Shown here piece after piece: positions 48,250 to 62,625 of a DNA stretch of 64,000 bases (within the stretch, counting starts at the first letter, position 1; each line of letters begins with the position of its first letter). Under the pieces are notes generated by a model that was given only the letters and a program-made list of their open reading frames with translations, was not told where the DNA came from and did no database searches. The translations under genes were made by a program, and so were the position numbers. Source of the DNA: Tyto alba (taxonomy: Eukaryota > Chordata > Aves > Strigiformes > Tytonidae); NCBI RefSeq assembly GCF_018691265.1, contig NW_024881278.1:3920001-3984000 (forward strand), given 5' to 3'.

Positions 48250-50710
48250 AAGCGATAACGTGCAGGTGGGAGGAGGCTCATCAAATGGTCAGCATCTATG
48301 CACCTGAAGCTTCACTTCAGCCACTGAGGTCTTGCCAGAGGTAAAATTATTTCATGTACATATTAACTGGTCTTACTGTATCCTGACCGTAAGAAAGAAA
48401 TGTTCTGCTTTGGAGAGTTGCTTTCATGTGTAAAAACCTAGGAACCATGAACAATGAATAATAATGCCACTGTTACTATGACCAGCAAGTATATGACGGA
48501 CTTCCACACCATATAATTCTCAGGGTCAGCCTATGTATTTATGACCTGGTTTGCAGTCTTTCAAAGTGCTTGAAGTTAAGATGGGAATGGATGCGAAATA
48601 TATGCAGAATCTTTGAAAACAAGCATCAAGCAGCCGGTCTCAATGTAAGCACATTTTAAAGTCATGACAGTAAAATCCCTCAGACTATGAGTAAAGACAG
48701 TGTTTTTGTTGGAGATTAACCAGGGTTTCTTGGGAGCTTCAGATTAAAAGAAAACTATGCAAATAATTCTAGTCACCATGTAAATATGTAACGAGTCCTC
48801 CTCAAAAACTAGAGAACAGCACTGCTCTAATGTTGCAGCATCTCAAGAATCAGTCACCAAGTATACAAAAGGAAACTAATGTAACTGTAAATATTTTATA
48901 AGAAGGACAGCTAAAAAGACACAAATGTTTAAAAAAAAAAACAAAACCTTCTATATTTGCATATAATTGAGCCACAATCAGATGAATCCACATTCAAAGT
49001 TCTACCATCCTTATGTAATGCCATCAACCAAATAAATTTCTTAGGCAAGTCATTTAAGGTCTTCTAGGATATAACATTAATTTCCACTGAACAGTTCTGC
49101 TAAACCCTACGAGCAAGGAGCACAAAGGTGTCTCACATCCCCTCTGTATTCCTTCTTCCCTCCCTGAAGGTCAGTGCTAAGGGGATGCGTACACAGACTT
49201 CAGAGATTTTCCCTGAGTTTCTAAGAGGCCATGAGCACTATACCCAGCTCAGGCTAGGTCATGGTCTCTCTCAGAGAAGCTGATTAGCTCAGGCTCAGTA
49301 TAAATTGCAGCCTAAATCCTGGGTCTTCTGGTATCAACTCATCAAGGACTGAACAGGCACACCTCACCAGAGCCACAACACAAAATTTTAGTGTTTATGA
49401 CAGCAGCAGTTTGTCAGAAATAGTTAGAAACTCAATGCTACATAGTTTCATTTTAACTCATTTCAGGTGCACAGATGACAGCAATACGCTCCTCCAGCCT
49501 TCTCTCAAGCTGAGGACCAATCTTGGCTTGACTTGATTGTCTTCTCCATGAGCACTTTAGGAGAACAATTTGTATAGCTTGAAGTTAATGGAAATCTTGA
49601 ATTCAAGTGATATTAATGAAGATTCTCAGAAATGAGATGTGAACTTGCAAGTGCTAGTCTTTGAACTGAAACCCCAGCTGTATCTGAAGCTACACTCATC
49701 AACAGGGAGAACAGCTACATAACGGAGGCCCTACACATCCAACGCAGCCTGAAGGTCGGATGTTAAGTACACTTTGCTCATTAACAACTACTGAAGAAAT
49801 TATCGGTCCAATAATTTGAAAGTGTACTTGATTCTCTGTAATGGCTGATGTTGAGTTCTTAAAAAGGAAAGCGAGCCAGATTCACTGAGGTGAGAATTTA
49901 GAATGACTTACAAGGGTTTGGGCTCCAGGTGTTTTCAGCAGGCAAAGCTATAACACAGGAGGCCTCCAGGGACTTCAAAGTTTTAGTAGCTACCAGACAG
50001 TGGATGGCAAAGCCCAGAGCTGCAACTAGCTATTTATTTCCATGCTTAAGGGGCACGTGGCTTCTGAAGACTATCATGCATTTTTGCTCAGAAAAGCGGG
50101 CAGACAGCTCTACAGACAACCTCATTAGCAAACAAAGATACTACTTACACCTTTATGAAATTTGCTTTGAAAAATCATTTTGTTTTCCAGAAGCCTGGTA
50201 TGAAGGACTCCACCAGACCTGTTAGAGAACCTGGCAGCAGTAAACCAAACAGATTTCGAAGGGCAATGAAAAAGTAAATGAAATCCAAGAGGGTTTCAGA
50301 CCATGTCTAAAGTAAGGAGGCAAACCTCAACCCATGCCCACCCATCACTGAAGCCACTGCCAGTATTCCCAGCAGAGTCTGAAGCCTTTCTAGCTGTACA
50401 AACAATGTATCTAAAAACCCGATAGTGGAGCCAGAATTGGATAGCCTTAGAGATTGGCTGGTTTCATAGCTTACTAAGTAAGTCTGCTTCTGAGGAAGTG
50501 GTCTCCAAAAATAGTAACATTTTATCTTAAAATGTTAAACTGCAGTCTTATATCCCTATAACCTCAGGATCCACTGTTCATTTTGTTTCTTAAGTGCATG
50601 TTTTTGTGTGTTCATAGCATTTGTGAAAAACATTAACACAAAGGGTTAATACATCAACATTTTGAGTCTTAAAGGAGAAACCTCAATATAAGAACCCTGT
50701 ATGTTTTTGT

Positions 50711-50831
50711 ATGATTAAGTTTTTGTGAATATGTTGCATGAACACTAGGACGGGATGGCTTTTTTTTTGAATGCTTAAGTTTTTGTAAAATATGTTGCAT
50801 GAACACTAGGACAGGATGGCTTTTTTTTTAA
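50711..50831 (+). repeat. Two-copy tandem duplication, unit about 60 bases
   Basis: Unit 1 (50711-50770) and unit 2 (50771-50831) share TTAAGTTTTTGT, ATATGTTGCATGAACACTAG, GACNGGATGGC and a T run of nine to ten, differing at only a few positions and one small insertion. It is a young local duplication, with no coding sense. Confidence 0.9.
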
Positions 50832-51272
50832 ATAATTTGTTATCCTCTCACCTTCAAAATCTTCACAGCTCTTTTAACAGATCTCACTACAAATCCCCAG
50901 ATGCAAGAGCACAGATAGTGTTCCTCTAGAAACAAATCTGTCTTTTTTTGTTACTAATGCCATAGCAAACACCACTTTGACACAGACTGAGCGTAAGCTA
51001 TTTAACATTGCCCATGGTAGAAGGAGACAATGAATCTGATCCCTTCACACCTTCTTTCCTTTATCCTCCTCTGCAGTGAAGCTAATACCCAGAGCCATGT
51101 GTAAAATATACTTGGCAACTGAATGGCTGAAGCTGCCAAGTTTCAGAATTATTTTTTTCCCGTCTCAGCAACAGTAGCAGGAACACTACTGCATGTTTTT
51201 TGTCTGTTTCTGGCTATCCCATTGAAAGCACTGAATTCAGTTGTACATCAGTGCTAGAGGTGCTTCCAGCAG

Positions 51273-51292
51273 GAAAAAAAAAAAAAAAAAAA
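51273..51292 (+). repeat. A-rich homopolymer of about 20
   Basis: About twenty A between CAGG and TACTAAGC. It sits 23 bases left of the 12-base tandem repeat. Confidence 0.93.
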
Positions 51293-51314
51293 TACTAAGC
51301 AGAAGATCTACTGA

Positions 51315-51338
51315 GGTGCTTCTCATGGTGCTTCTCAT
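51315..51338 (+). repeat. Exact 12-base tandem repeat, two copies
   Basis: GGTGCTTCTCAT occurs twice head to tail without mismatch. Confidence 0.95.
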
Positions 51339-52942
51339 GTAATCAGAAAAAAATATTTACTTGCTATGGGTTAAATTTAATTTTTTATTAAGGCATAGGA
51401 AAGACAAGCATCCTACGTTTTAATCAGCCTCGATAGCCACAGGTCTAAGCAGGGCTCCGTTTCTGTAGCTGTGAAGACAACTCATCCAGATGTCATCCTC
51501 CTTTGCATGCAGAATACTTTTGAAGGTGGATCGCAGTCCATTTTCTACCAAGTGTAATCAATTTGAACTTCAGAGAATTTTCTTAGGAAAATAAGCGGGC
51601 CGGACAAACTTTACCCTAAGTTTGTAAATCCACACACCTACTTTTTATGGCATTCATACCTATTCCAGACCTGCACTGTAATTAATTGAGTTACAAGTTA
51701 AAAGTGACACTTGTTAATTTTAATTCTCTTCCATGAAGCTTTAGGGACAGACATCACCACAAGACCCAGGCTGTTCGGTCACCCCACCTGGCTGGCACTC
51801 ACACCTGCTTTGCAGAGTAATCTGCGACAGCAAGTGAGCCCCAGCTGTGTACTGCAGTTACAGATGGAACATTATGCTGGTCTTTGTCTGAATAAAACAT
51901 CACAATGTCAGATATCAGGTTGTAGTGTGTTTACAGGTAACTGAAACACTTTTTTTTTTGTCTGATGTGACAAGACACCAACTGGGATGTTGGAACCCCT
52001 GGAGTAGCCTCACTGTTTGGTGAAAGAGATGGAAAGCAAATGACAGCAAAGATGAAAAACCAGCAGCAACACCATGCAGAGTTTTAAAAGGAGAGCTAGC
52101 CATTAGAAAATGCAGCCACCAGCACTGATAATGACATTTTCTGACATAACAGACATAAAAGAAAAGCATTAAATGTCAGCTCCCTCACGCTAAAAAAAAA
52201 TTATCAAAGTTACAAATGAGAGTGAAGCATAATACCCTTCTCTGCAATACATGAGGAAAGGCTCTCCTTTTACAACACCATACATAAACACGTTAATTTG
52301 GTGTTGCTCAATGCATCAACCATATTTCATGGAGGAAAGGAACTGCTTTGAAAATTACTACTCCCATAGCTCAGAATTTAAAGTTAAAAAACAATGACTG
52401 CTCTGAAGAGTACATGCATCTAGACTCTCCCAGAGTTCTCTTTATATTCATATGATGATACCTATTAAACGGTAGTTCCTCCAGAGTTAACAGCAAGGTA
52501 TTAAAAAAATCCTCTGCCCTGGCTTAGAGCAGAAGCTGCACAGGGCAGCAGGACTGCCCACGTGTGATCACAGGCCTTGCCTGGGGACAGAAGCTGAGCA
52601 GGCCAAGAGAAGGTCCCAGAGCTTGGAGAGTCACTGGCATCACACGGAGGATGTTGAGAGCCACGAGCAAAAAGCAGAAGCTGGTTGAAGCCACAGGATT
52701 AAGAAGATAATGCTGCCTTCCTCCCTTCACTCATCTGCCAAACCAAGGCCAAATCGATGGCACCCAACCTGCAGAGCCTCCTAATGCTGCTCACAAAAAT
52801 CACAGCAGAGAGGAGGGTCCGACTGGCAGTTACATTTCTAAAGGCCAGTAGCTGTGTGCTGCACGACTTTCAAAGTTAAAGGCTAAATCCACCTGAGAGC
52901 ATGGAAAATATAGGGTTTCCTTAACCCACGAGGCAGCATGGG

Positions 52943-52958
52943 TTCTAGAATTCTAGAA
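52943..52958. repeat. Perfect 16-base palindrome TTCTAGAATTCTAGAA
   Basis: The sequence is also an 8-base tandem (TTCTAGAA twice). It resembles a heat-shock element in its TTC/GAA content, but the two halves abut without the two-base gap such elements need, so that reading is doubtful. Confidence 0.9.
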
Positions 52959-53025
52959 TTAGGCACTGTGTTAACTCACTAGCTGACAAAAAATAAAGGA
53001 AACATCACAAGAATGCATTACAGGC

Positions 53026-53040
53026 TTTTTTTTTTTTTTT
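53026..53040 (+). repeat. T15 homopolymer
   Basis: Fifteen T following ACAGGC. Confidence 0.93.
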
Positions 53041-56000
53041 CTTCTCTATTGAAGTGTTGTAAGTACAGAGGAATATTTTCCCTCAAGTATTTACTTATCA
53101 TGTCTTTTTCCTCATTTTAGGGTCTGTTTATTTTCATTTAAATGTAAACAGAAGAAAGGTTTAACTTCACAATGTAAACTATATATCAGATACATCAAAC
53201 GCTGGACTAAGTGGGCCAAAATAAATTGGAGATAGCTTGCATCCTCTTTGTTGCTACTATTATGATCTCCAGATGATAGCACAATCTCTCATTGCAAATT
53301 GCAGTGGAGAGTTTTCCCAGCTAGCTGGAGGGATAAAAGCAAACCTGAGTCCTCTCGTTACAGCACCCAGACAATTTGATTTAATCCTGATTAGACCATT
53401 CATTCTCAGGGGCTCTACTACAGTATCTCATACATCTTTATAATCTGTCTTCTACCGATACGGCAGTGAGGCTGTTCGTTCCAATAAATGCAGCTTTAAT
53501 TGTGTCTATTGGATATAAAAAGCAGTTTTCACAGAAATTAATAATTACTCAAGTCAGCTTCTCACAAACCAACTCCAGTCTAATATTTCTTGCTCTTGAA
53601 GCAGCTCCATACCTAGGACTTACTCTAACAAGGCCCCCAACAGTGATCTCAAAACAGAACATCTTTAATTGAACAGGACATTTTAATAATCATGTCATTG
53701 ACAAATGAATTTTAGTGTGACAAATGCTTTCCACAGCAAGTATACAAGAAAGCCTTATACGTGCAAGCTAAATAATTTAAAGAACAGAAAGCACGTTTCA
53801 AAAACATGATTTTACCTGGCCCTCACAGCTACAGTGGCTGTGTAAAATAGAAAGAAAAAATGTCTTTCCTGCCAAATCATGGCAATATTGCATGTATTAC
53901 TGCACTTAAAAGAGGTATCCAATACTGTCCTCATAGTTGGCAATTAATGTCTCAACTGCAGTTCTAGATTAACGGTTGATACACTGCTTATCTTGAACTA
54001 TGTGAACTGCAACTGTTATTACGTACCTAGGTGAGTAACATGAATCAGACAGTAGAAAATGTAAAGACTCTGAAACCTAGGTCCATTATCACGCTAATTT
54101 TCCATTTGTTACAGAGACAACAGCACTAACTGGAACACGGCTATCAGAGAAAGACACCGGTGCGCTGGAAGTCTGTTTGTAAATACACCAGAAGAGTTCA
54201 ATATTTCTAATTAATCAGAGATCAGAACTGCCACGAACTAACAGAAATGCCTTTGGCAGTATCTGATTCAATCACATTTCAAAAACATTCTTGAAATTCA
54301 TCTCTGATGATCACTCACTGCCAGTACCTTCTGAAATCCATGGCACACTCAACCTTACAGACAACAGCATATTTCATACTGACGTAAGATGAAATTGAAA
54401 GTTTTGATTGAACAGTTCAGCCTTTCTTAATTGTGCAATATTTATGAGTTGGCCGAGGTGGCTGACTGACCATTGCCTGTCAATTTAGCCAGTGGCACAC
54501 AGATAGAAAGGTAGATAGTACAGTTGTAGTCTGGGCTACCAGCATAAGTCATTCTTCCAGCCTTTTTTAAAGCTCCCCTTAAAACCTTTATGCACACTAT
54601 TTTAGCAAGAGAATGCATGTCTGCTGTGGACAGACAAAAGGGATAAGTGATTTAGATAATGTCATGAAATGATCTTTTAAGTTGTCAGCATCAAGGAGCA
54701 GAACAAGATGAAGACACTTCAGTGCACAAAACCATTCACATCACATATGTCATGTAACCGATGTGAAAGCCAAATATTAATTTTAAAGTCTGTGGATGCA
54801 AACTTATTTTTCCAGTGATGTCAAACCTTGTGAATATAGTAGACATTCTGGAAATAAAAATTCATTTCAGTTCAAGGGCAAAGCTGAGTGTGGCTCGGAA
54901 GACTGTCACTTCTCAGAATGATGCAAACACAGAATGAATATCAATGCACACTATTAGGAAGGATGTTTGTGGAAGTAGCCCTGTATTTGTGCAACTTAGT
55001 AGTCTCCTTCCCCTTGAAACTACTGTTTTGGAATCTATCAGACAATATATTATTTGTTAAGTACATACCATGACATTGAAGAAACTGGACTGAACACCAG
55101 ATGCCTAGAAATGTGGAGTTTAGGTGCAGTAAAGAAACCCAGTGGGTTTCCCTTTTCTGAACCAGATACAGGCGTGGAAGTCAGCTTCAGAAGAGAAAAG
55201 CCTCACTGAACGTGACAGTGGGTAGTGTCGAGCTCTGGCAGCGAGACCCTGCACCCCGTACAGGTACCGCAGCTCCCTGCAGAAGCATCAGGAAGGTTAC
55301 AGAGTCACAGGAACAAATAGCTTACGAGAGTAAACACCAGGAACTTGTTACTTTTCTCACCAGTCCCTGGAAGTACTGGACGCAAATACTGCAGTATTAG
55401 CCTCAGGTGGAGTAACTCCTGTGCTTAAAACTAGATTTGGTCAAGCTCTTATCTAGTTCTTGCTACGCCACTGGATTCAAACCATTATCAGTCCATATCC
55501 AAAATGGCATTTAAGACATTTCTAGGGTGATGAACTGATGATACCCAGGACCCATTATGAGAGATGTGGCTGCTCTGAACACCTTAGGGGAACAAGCAAA
55601 ACAAACTCAAGAAAACCCATACACAACAATTACCACCCTCTCCCTCACACGCACAACCAAAACCTCACAAATTCTGAAACTGATTTTACTTCATACCCCT
55701 GAACCCAATGACTGGACATTGAATTTGCAAAACTGTAAAGTCCTTCCTTTGGGCATCAGACTCAAATACAGTTATGATATTATGGAACTGGATTCACTAA
55801 TCTATTTGAAGACTTTGCGTTAGTAATATTGCAGTTGCACATGAAGACAAAGGATTTCATGCTGCATCCAGAAAACAATGACCCATGTTCTTTTGAGCTG
55901 CTTCTGCTAAAATAGGAAAGAACTAAATTATGGCTTACAAGTGTCAGGCAGGCTGGGAACAGACAGAAGGGGGAAAAAAAAAGGGGAAAAAAATCTCTTT

Positions 56001-58631
56001 CTAAAGATACAATAGTTACACTTAAAAGACCAAGATTGATTTGTGTCCTGAGTAAAAGAACAATTGCTAGAAACTTAGAACATGAACTGAAACTCAAATG
56101 TAAGCCAGCCTAGAGAGTATCTGTGACAGTCAAGAGACAGAAACTTGTCCATTAAGATGCAGTAATCTCCTACACTGCCAGCAGTTACCAAAATACTCCA
56201 CATCTCTTCCTGATTCTTCCTTTCCTTCCTCTTCTACTGTCTCACCTAGACTGTGCATAGGGGAAAAAAAAAATCTAAAAGTGCTTGCTGTTTAAGAAGT
56301 AGTAACATTTATATTGCAGAACACAGATGACATAAAAGTTATTTTATTCTGCCAAGAACATCTAACTACTAATTGAGAAAAAAGCCGAAGCACCCCACCT
56401 TGTTATTACAAAGCATAGATTCCAAAATAATTTTCCATGTGCACTTTGATGCTGCTGCTCCAACTGACAACAGTTTGCAGAACTCACTGTTCTTACAGTC
56501 AAAGAAATATGCTCTTCCATCCCCCTTGCTCCTCAGAAATGGGGGTTTCTTTTCTGGCCTAATCAGCACCTCACTTGGCACATGCTCTCAGCCCTCACAG
56601 TTTCCCAAAGAAAACTAATATGCCACCTGTCTTTCCTTCCTAAAAGCACTTTCTCCTAAATATGAACATGCACCTCACTTGAGATCACTCAGCGCAGTGG
56701 GGAGCAGTGGAAGAGGTCGTGCCCACTTTGGCCATCCCAATGAAGGTTGCTGAAAAGTAACAGAGAGATGAGCATATTTGTGAATTTTCTGAGTAGAATG
56801 AAATCTGCTATTACCAAGACACTTCCAGAACCTGGAAATACTCGAGCAACATGCTGCTGATACACCATATGAAACCAAACAGATAACTGAGCGTAGCCAG
56901 TGGCTTGCTTTCCACACAACTCTGCTCATGATTTCCAATAGCTTGTTTTTTCCTCAAAAACAAAAGTTTTATTAAAAAAGGTTAGAATAGTAATCTTCAC
57001 AGTAACTTCTACAAATCCTTGAGGATTTGACTTCACCATTCAAAAATCATTATTTTCTCTCATACAAAATAGACATCTTAATAAAGGTACAAAAATTGTA
57101 TTCCAAGTATGAATATTTCTTTGAAAGCAGACATGAGGATAAACGAGATTCTGGTTGATGGCAAAGGAAATTGCTTATTTAAATTTTCATGGAGCCACAG
57201 GTCATTTATTTCCTTACAGTTCCTTCTAGCCTAAACGTAACTACAATATCTTTAAGTTTAAAGTAGAACTGGCATTTTAAAACACTTGGCCTTAGCAACG
57301 GCATTTAAAATAATGTGGGGATAATTACTGATATTTACTGTGCTGTAGGGATAGCATGCAGAAAAGCAGCAAGGAAGCATTTGAGCTATGCTGATGCCCG
57401 ATAGTTTGACAATATTATTAGCATCAGTACAAGGCCACATTAAATCTGGTACTCCACATCCATTCCAAGTTTGTAGACACTCAAGGAGCACTTATCTTCC
57501 AGTAAATAAGAACTCACTGTTCAAAGTACTTGAGGATGCATATTATAAACTTGATTCTGGCACTGTTGAGGATTACGCATACAAATGATACAACGTACTG
57601 CTCAAAGGAAGAAGAGAGCTTTGCAAGCCTTGGTATTTCTACCCTGAACTATCAAATCACTGAAACTGTTCATGACTAGGCTGTCAGCAGAATTTCAAAA
57701 ATTTTATATTAAAGTAAGCAATTATTTCTACCATTTTGACTTGGAAAGGTACCTGGAAATCTCCAAGTAAAACCTGTGCCATCTATTGCTGTGGCTGTTT
57801 TAAAAATACCTACTGAAATTACTTACAAATACCTGAAATTCACCTAAATCATTCAAGAAACAGCATTTTCTGCTGGCCAGAAAGATGGAAGTTCTTGCAA
57901 ATGTCAAGACACTGTCACTACATTTCCTACCCTTATCACCTGAGAAAATTACACCAGCAGTGGTTGCCTTTTCCAGTGATGATCTAAGGCTCTGCTCCTC
58001 TCTATTTATAGGCATTCTGCCTTTCTTTAAATTGGTGTTGGTTTGGGTTTTTTTTTTAATGCTATTCTACCTGTTAAAACAAACAAAAAAAAAAAAAAAA
58101 AAACTTCTTTTCCCTCCAGAAAATCCCCATGCAGCCTGCTGAACCCTCTGAAAATATCCCAGAAGGATTTCCCTGTTCATATTACCCAGGAGCTCCTGTT
58201 CGAGTGCTTATCCTGTTAACTGCAAAGAGATGAACATCTCTGAGATGGGAACCATATCTTTTTTACCTTCCCCCTTCTAGCATGCAGCAAGTTTGCCACT
58301 TGTGGGTATTCTGGTGCATGAAGCCAAATCCTTTTACTGACTGAGAACCGATGCAAGTCTTCCAGGTCTCCGAAAAAGCCACAGAAAGGGAGAACTTTTC
58401 ACTCTCACTGCCCCTTGAATCAGACATTGGGCTACATGATTGCTACCTTAATTTGGCAATGACATCTCCAGCAAATACTTCCAAGGACTGTTTATTTACA
58501 ATGGCATTTTAAAATGTTAAGCATCTGAGGCATTGCTCTCTGAGCACAGACACATATATTTCAGACATGCTATCTGGAAGATAATCACTTAATTTTCAAG
58601 GTCCAATTATCTCAAAGCTCATTCTTTCAGG

Positions 58632-58653
58632 AAAAAAAAAAAAAAAAAAAAAA
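58632..58653 (+). repeat. A22 homopolymer
   Basis: Twenty-two A following TTTCAGG. Confidence 0.95.
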
Positions 58654-59208
58654 TTAAGGGACATCGGTGAGGACAAAGACTTCCCAAAGCGCATCAAAAG
58701 CCCCATAAAGGACGACTCCTCTTTTCACTTGGAATGGTAAAGATCAGAAGCAGCAAAAAGCACTGTGCTTCCGACAGCGTGCACTGCTTCTCCAAGCACC
58801 TTTTCACATACAAGACATATAAGGGTGGGACGAGAAGAGGGTTCTTGGGAAAGGCTCTATAAATAAGAAAGTGGCAGCAGGATGGTGGGAAGGAGGAGGA
58901 CTTAACAGCACACTGACTTTTATGGTAATTTCTCTCAGGGTTCTCAGCAAAAGCAATTTTCTGTAAGACTGTCTTTCTGCAAATCCCTTTTACCACTATT
59001 AAAAGCAAACAAGTAAACAGCCACTGTGCCCACCACGGCCGCCACACAAACACAATCCTTACAAAATCCGAAGAACACCTTCTCTATTCTTGCCCTCACA
59101 ACACACAAAGAGCCAACGAGTTACATTTTTCTGCTTGTGGGTCAGAGATCATATGGGGCATATGGATCCCTCCTCCCCCTCTGATCCCTCAGCATTTGAG
59201 ACTGAGAA

Positions 59209-59445
59209 TTTTGATGGAAACCTCCGCTTGCACGGAGCTCCTCGCCATATCCTGGTGAAGAGGCAGAGTCACCCCAAGCTGGAGGATCTCCCTGTAAGCA
59301 TGCTCGGAAGGGTGACTCGGTGGGAGGCCACTCGCCCCACTCCAGCTGGGAGCCACCCTCCCCAGCCGATGCCACCAGCACAACATGCCCGATACACCGT
59401 CGGGCACCCGCCGACGTCTGACGCGGCCAGCTGGAGACAGAGGTT
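59209..59445. promoter_or_regulatory. Second, weaker CpG-rich patch
   Basis: About 15 CpGs lie in roughly 240 bases, concentrated at the right end (ACCGTCGGGCACCCGCCGACG). Both strands carry open frames of about 120 codons through it, matching nothing I know. A donor-like CCT|GTAAGC lies at about 59291 and an acceptor-like pyrimidine-AG at about 59143 on the plus strand. It may be a regulatory island, part of an exon, or a GC-rich insertion. Confidence 0.3.
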
Positions 59446-60914
59446 GGCCTGACAGACATGTGCAGATGGTGCACAGGAAAAACTTGGGCTGAGGAACTGC
59501 TAAACACAGAAAAGATAAAACACGTTTTTTAAATTAGCATGTCATGTTAAGGTTTGGTTACTGGCTTAAAGACAATATGCAAGTTGGAAAATGGAATGTT
59601 TGGGACAGTAGCGAATACACTGAAATTTACTGTTTTCCCTGGCAGCTATTGTTTATCTTGCAAGAAGTACTTGCAAATTACACATTTCATAATAAACATC
59701 TGATTAATTGGAAAATATCTCTATGTTTAGCCTGATTTAAGCTTGTCTTGTTTGTTTACATGTCTACTTCTCTTTTTAGCAAGTGCAACAAAAACTTCAA
59801 CAAAAACACTAACCATACACAGACGTTTCCTTTGGAACTTTCCATCAACCTTGGCCAGACCAAGTCTTGCCTTATTTATTGCCTAACTTTTCTAGGAGGT
59901 AAATACTTATCATCCAGGAAATAACAGCAGAGTTGTTTTCTCCTGACTTCATCAACATGGGGAAGAGTTAATCTCTGAAAAAAATGAGTCTTCTGATGTC
60001 CCAACACAATACACTGCCTAGAGGAAGGTGCATGAGCATGTTATATGGATGTGTTCGACTCCCACAACTTTTAAGCACCCATTCTTCCTGAAGTCTAAAA
60101 ACACTTGACAGTATGTTTACATACCCAAAACAATCCTTTCCCATGGAATTTCACCAATTTTATATGCCCTGGGAAATGAAGAGCTGGAACACATTCAATA
60201 CAAGCAAATACACTCAGTAAAACAAGCTGAAGGCTCAAATGGCTGAAATTTCTGGAGATGATACATAACGGAAGGCAACAGTAATTTGTTTACTATTACT
60301 CTCTATGCAAAATATGATCGCATGCTTTATAATCAGAAATATAGCTTGAATCTAATGAAAAAGATGACATAAGGTAAAAGGGGAGAAACAAAAACGTTGC
60401 ATGAACTGGAAAAACCTTTTCATTCTTGGAAGGATATCATTTAGGTAATGATTATACGGGAATGCTGGATGAGTTCCAAGGTTTCTCCCCAACACTATAC
60501 ACTACTACACCTTCCAACTAATTACTTACTGAATTTCTTTCAGGTAGGCATTTAAAAAAAAAAAAAACCACACACCTCTCATCCTACACTTCCACTGGTT
60601 TCTAAATGTCTAGTGAGAAGTAGCGTAATACCCGACAAAAAACAGCATTTAGCTGGCAACTATTAAAGGAGCTTTTTACATTTGGCTTGAGGCTTCAAAT
60701 ATTAAGCATACACTACAGACAGATAAAAAAAAAAAAAATTATTATTTGCACTGCAGTGGCACAGGATGCCCAGTCACAGGTCAGGATCCCATTCTCCCAA
60801 GTATGCAATTAGTTTACGGGTAGGACTGGAAGGGAGCAGAAGAACAGCACTATATCATTTGTCATGCAGCCTTGAACATTACAACCTGACAGAGGAGGAC
60901 TCTTGGCCCATCCA

Positions 60915-61030
60915 CCAAGGTTATAACCTGCCCTTTCTGAAGGAACTATTTCTTCACAGGAAGAGGGACCTTGGTTTAATATTTCATCTGAAGGACAGAA
61001 CCTCTGTTAGGGACAGGCTCAGTCTTATTC
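60915..61030 (+). repeat. Possible ancient SINE/LINE-tail repeat
   Basis: The stretch around ACCTTGGTTTAATATTTCAT, CTGAAGGACAGAACCTCTG and GACAGGCTCAGTC resembles a motif series ('ttggtttaa..tctcatc.gaaagacagcacctctg') that I associate with old dispersed repeats in reptiles and fishes. The resemblance is from memory, with no alignment. The open frame that crosses it (60766-61047) is therefore not treated as a gene. Confidence 0.35.
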
Positions 61031-62625
61031 TGCTGAGTAAAGGTTAGCTATGAGTTTTCAAGGACTGCATTAAAAATCCTGGAATTTTACGGTACATGAC
61101 ACCGTATCAGAGCATCAGCATTGAGAAAGAACACAAATACCAAAGTGGACCTTATAAAACAAGATTCCCCTATTATTTCTATTAAAAATACTCTGAAATG
61201 TCTATATTAAACTCTTCAATGCTGTACAATTAAACAATTTTTCATTGCTTCACCTGAACTGCATATTTTCACAAACTAAGCAAACAGTACAGCCCAGCAT
61301 TTCCCAAACCTCAGGTAGCAGCCAACACAAAATAATGGAATATCTCCACTGACTCACACTGAATTAAAGGTGAGGTCTTTTTTGAAGTATTTTTTACCTA
61401 TTGAAGCACCTGCTAATACCAAATTAATACTCAATTCAAAAAGAGAAGGATTTGAATTCTGTTGTTCTAGCTCTTATAGATCCATCTATAAAAGCTTTAC
61501 TATTTCAAAAGGACACAGTAATATCTCCCACAATAGCAATGAATTTCATTCATTCAGCTGCAGCCATGAATTTTCTCACTTCTCCATGTCCAAGTTAAGG
61601 AATTAATTTAAATGGACATTTTGCCTTAACAATACAAAACCTTGCAATATTAAGGCTAGTAGAAAGTATCTAGGGACATTTTCAATAACCATTGTTTGAT
61701 GAGTGAAAGACAAATGCTGTATGTTTAGTATGAATACAATTATACATTTTTTCCCCCAGAACTTTCACTCACTCTTGCAAAGTAACGCCAGTGAACTTGA
61801 CATCAGATTATACTTCTGTCAGTTTTAATTATATTAATTTATTGTCATTAATTACTCTAGTCAATCACAAACAAGAAAGTCAACTTTTCCACCTAGTGTT
61901 TCTACTTTCCTTCACTGAACACATGGATTGCAGCAGTGGCCCACACTTGCTAAGAACCTTTCAAAATGAAATTACTGCCTCCCAATACACAAAAGCTAAC
62001 ACAAACCACTGATCTCACAGTGAGATCTATTACCTACATGTCAGGACATTGCACAGAATTTGGATTTTGGTATCAGAATGATTCTGTCACAAACTGAGAT
62101 GAAAAGGCAGCAATCCAGAAAGATGTACCTCATTCACATGACTGCTCTCCCAACCCTCCACAGTTCAATTCATGGCTTTTCTCCTCACCAGGACCCAGCT
62201 TCAGTTTGAATCTCCCTACCCATGCAAACTAACAGGTCATTCATCCTAAAAATAAGCAAGTAAATCATTCATTTATTACAGCTTTTTTCTTCAGTCAATG
62301 CAGTGGGTTGCACCCTGAGCTTTCAAAGTCGTACCAGCTCACACAGTGAACGAGACTGCTTCTGTAAGCACACAATGAAGTAATTTTCCCTTCACGCTAA
62401 CAGAGGATGAATCATGAATGAGATTTAAACCTAAGACTGTTCTCCCCATTTTCAAGAAAGTTTAAATAATTCTATGTGCCAACCAAAAAAAAAATCACCA
62501 AAAAATCATCCATATCTTCAGTGTCTCTTTTTATTTCTCCAGAGACAATGACAATAGCAGAAAAGCTAGAATTACTGCATTTTCCACTACAGCTCTACTT
62601 CTATTTTTAAAATTTTGAGTTGTTC

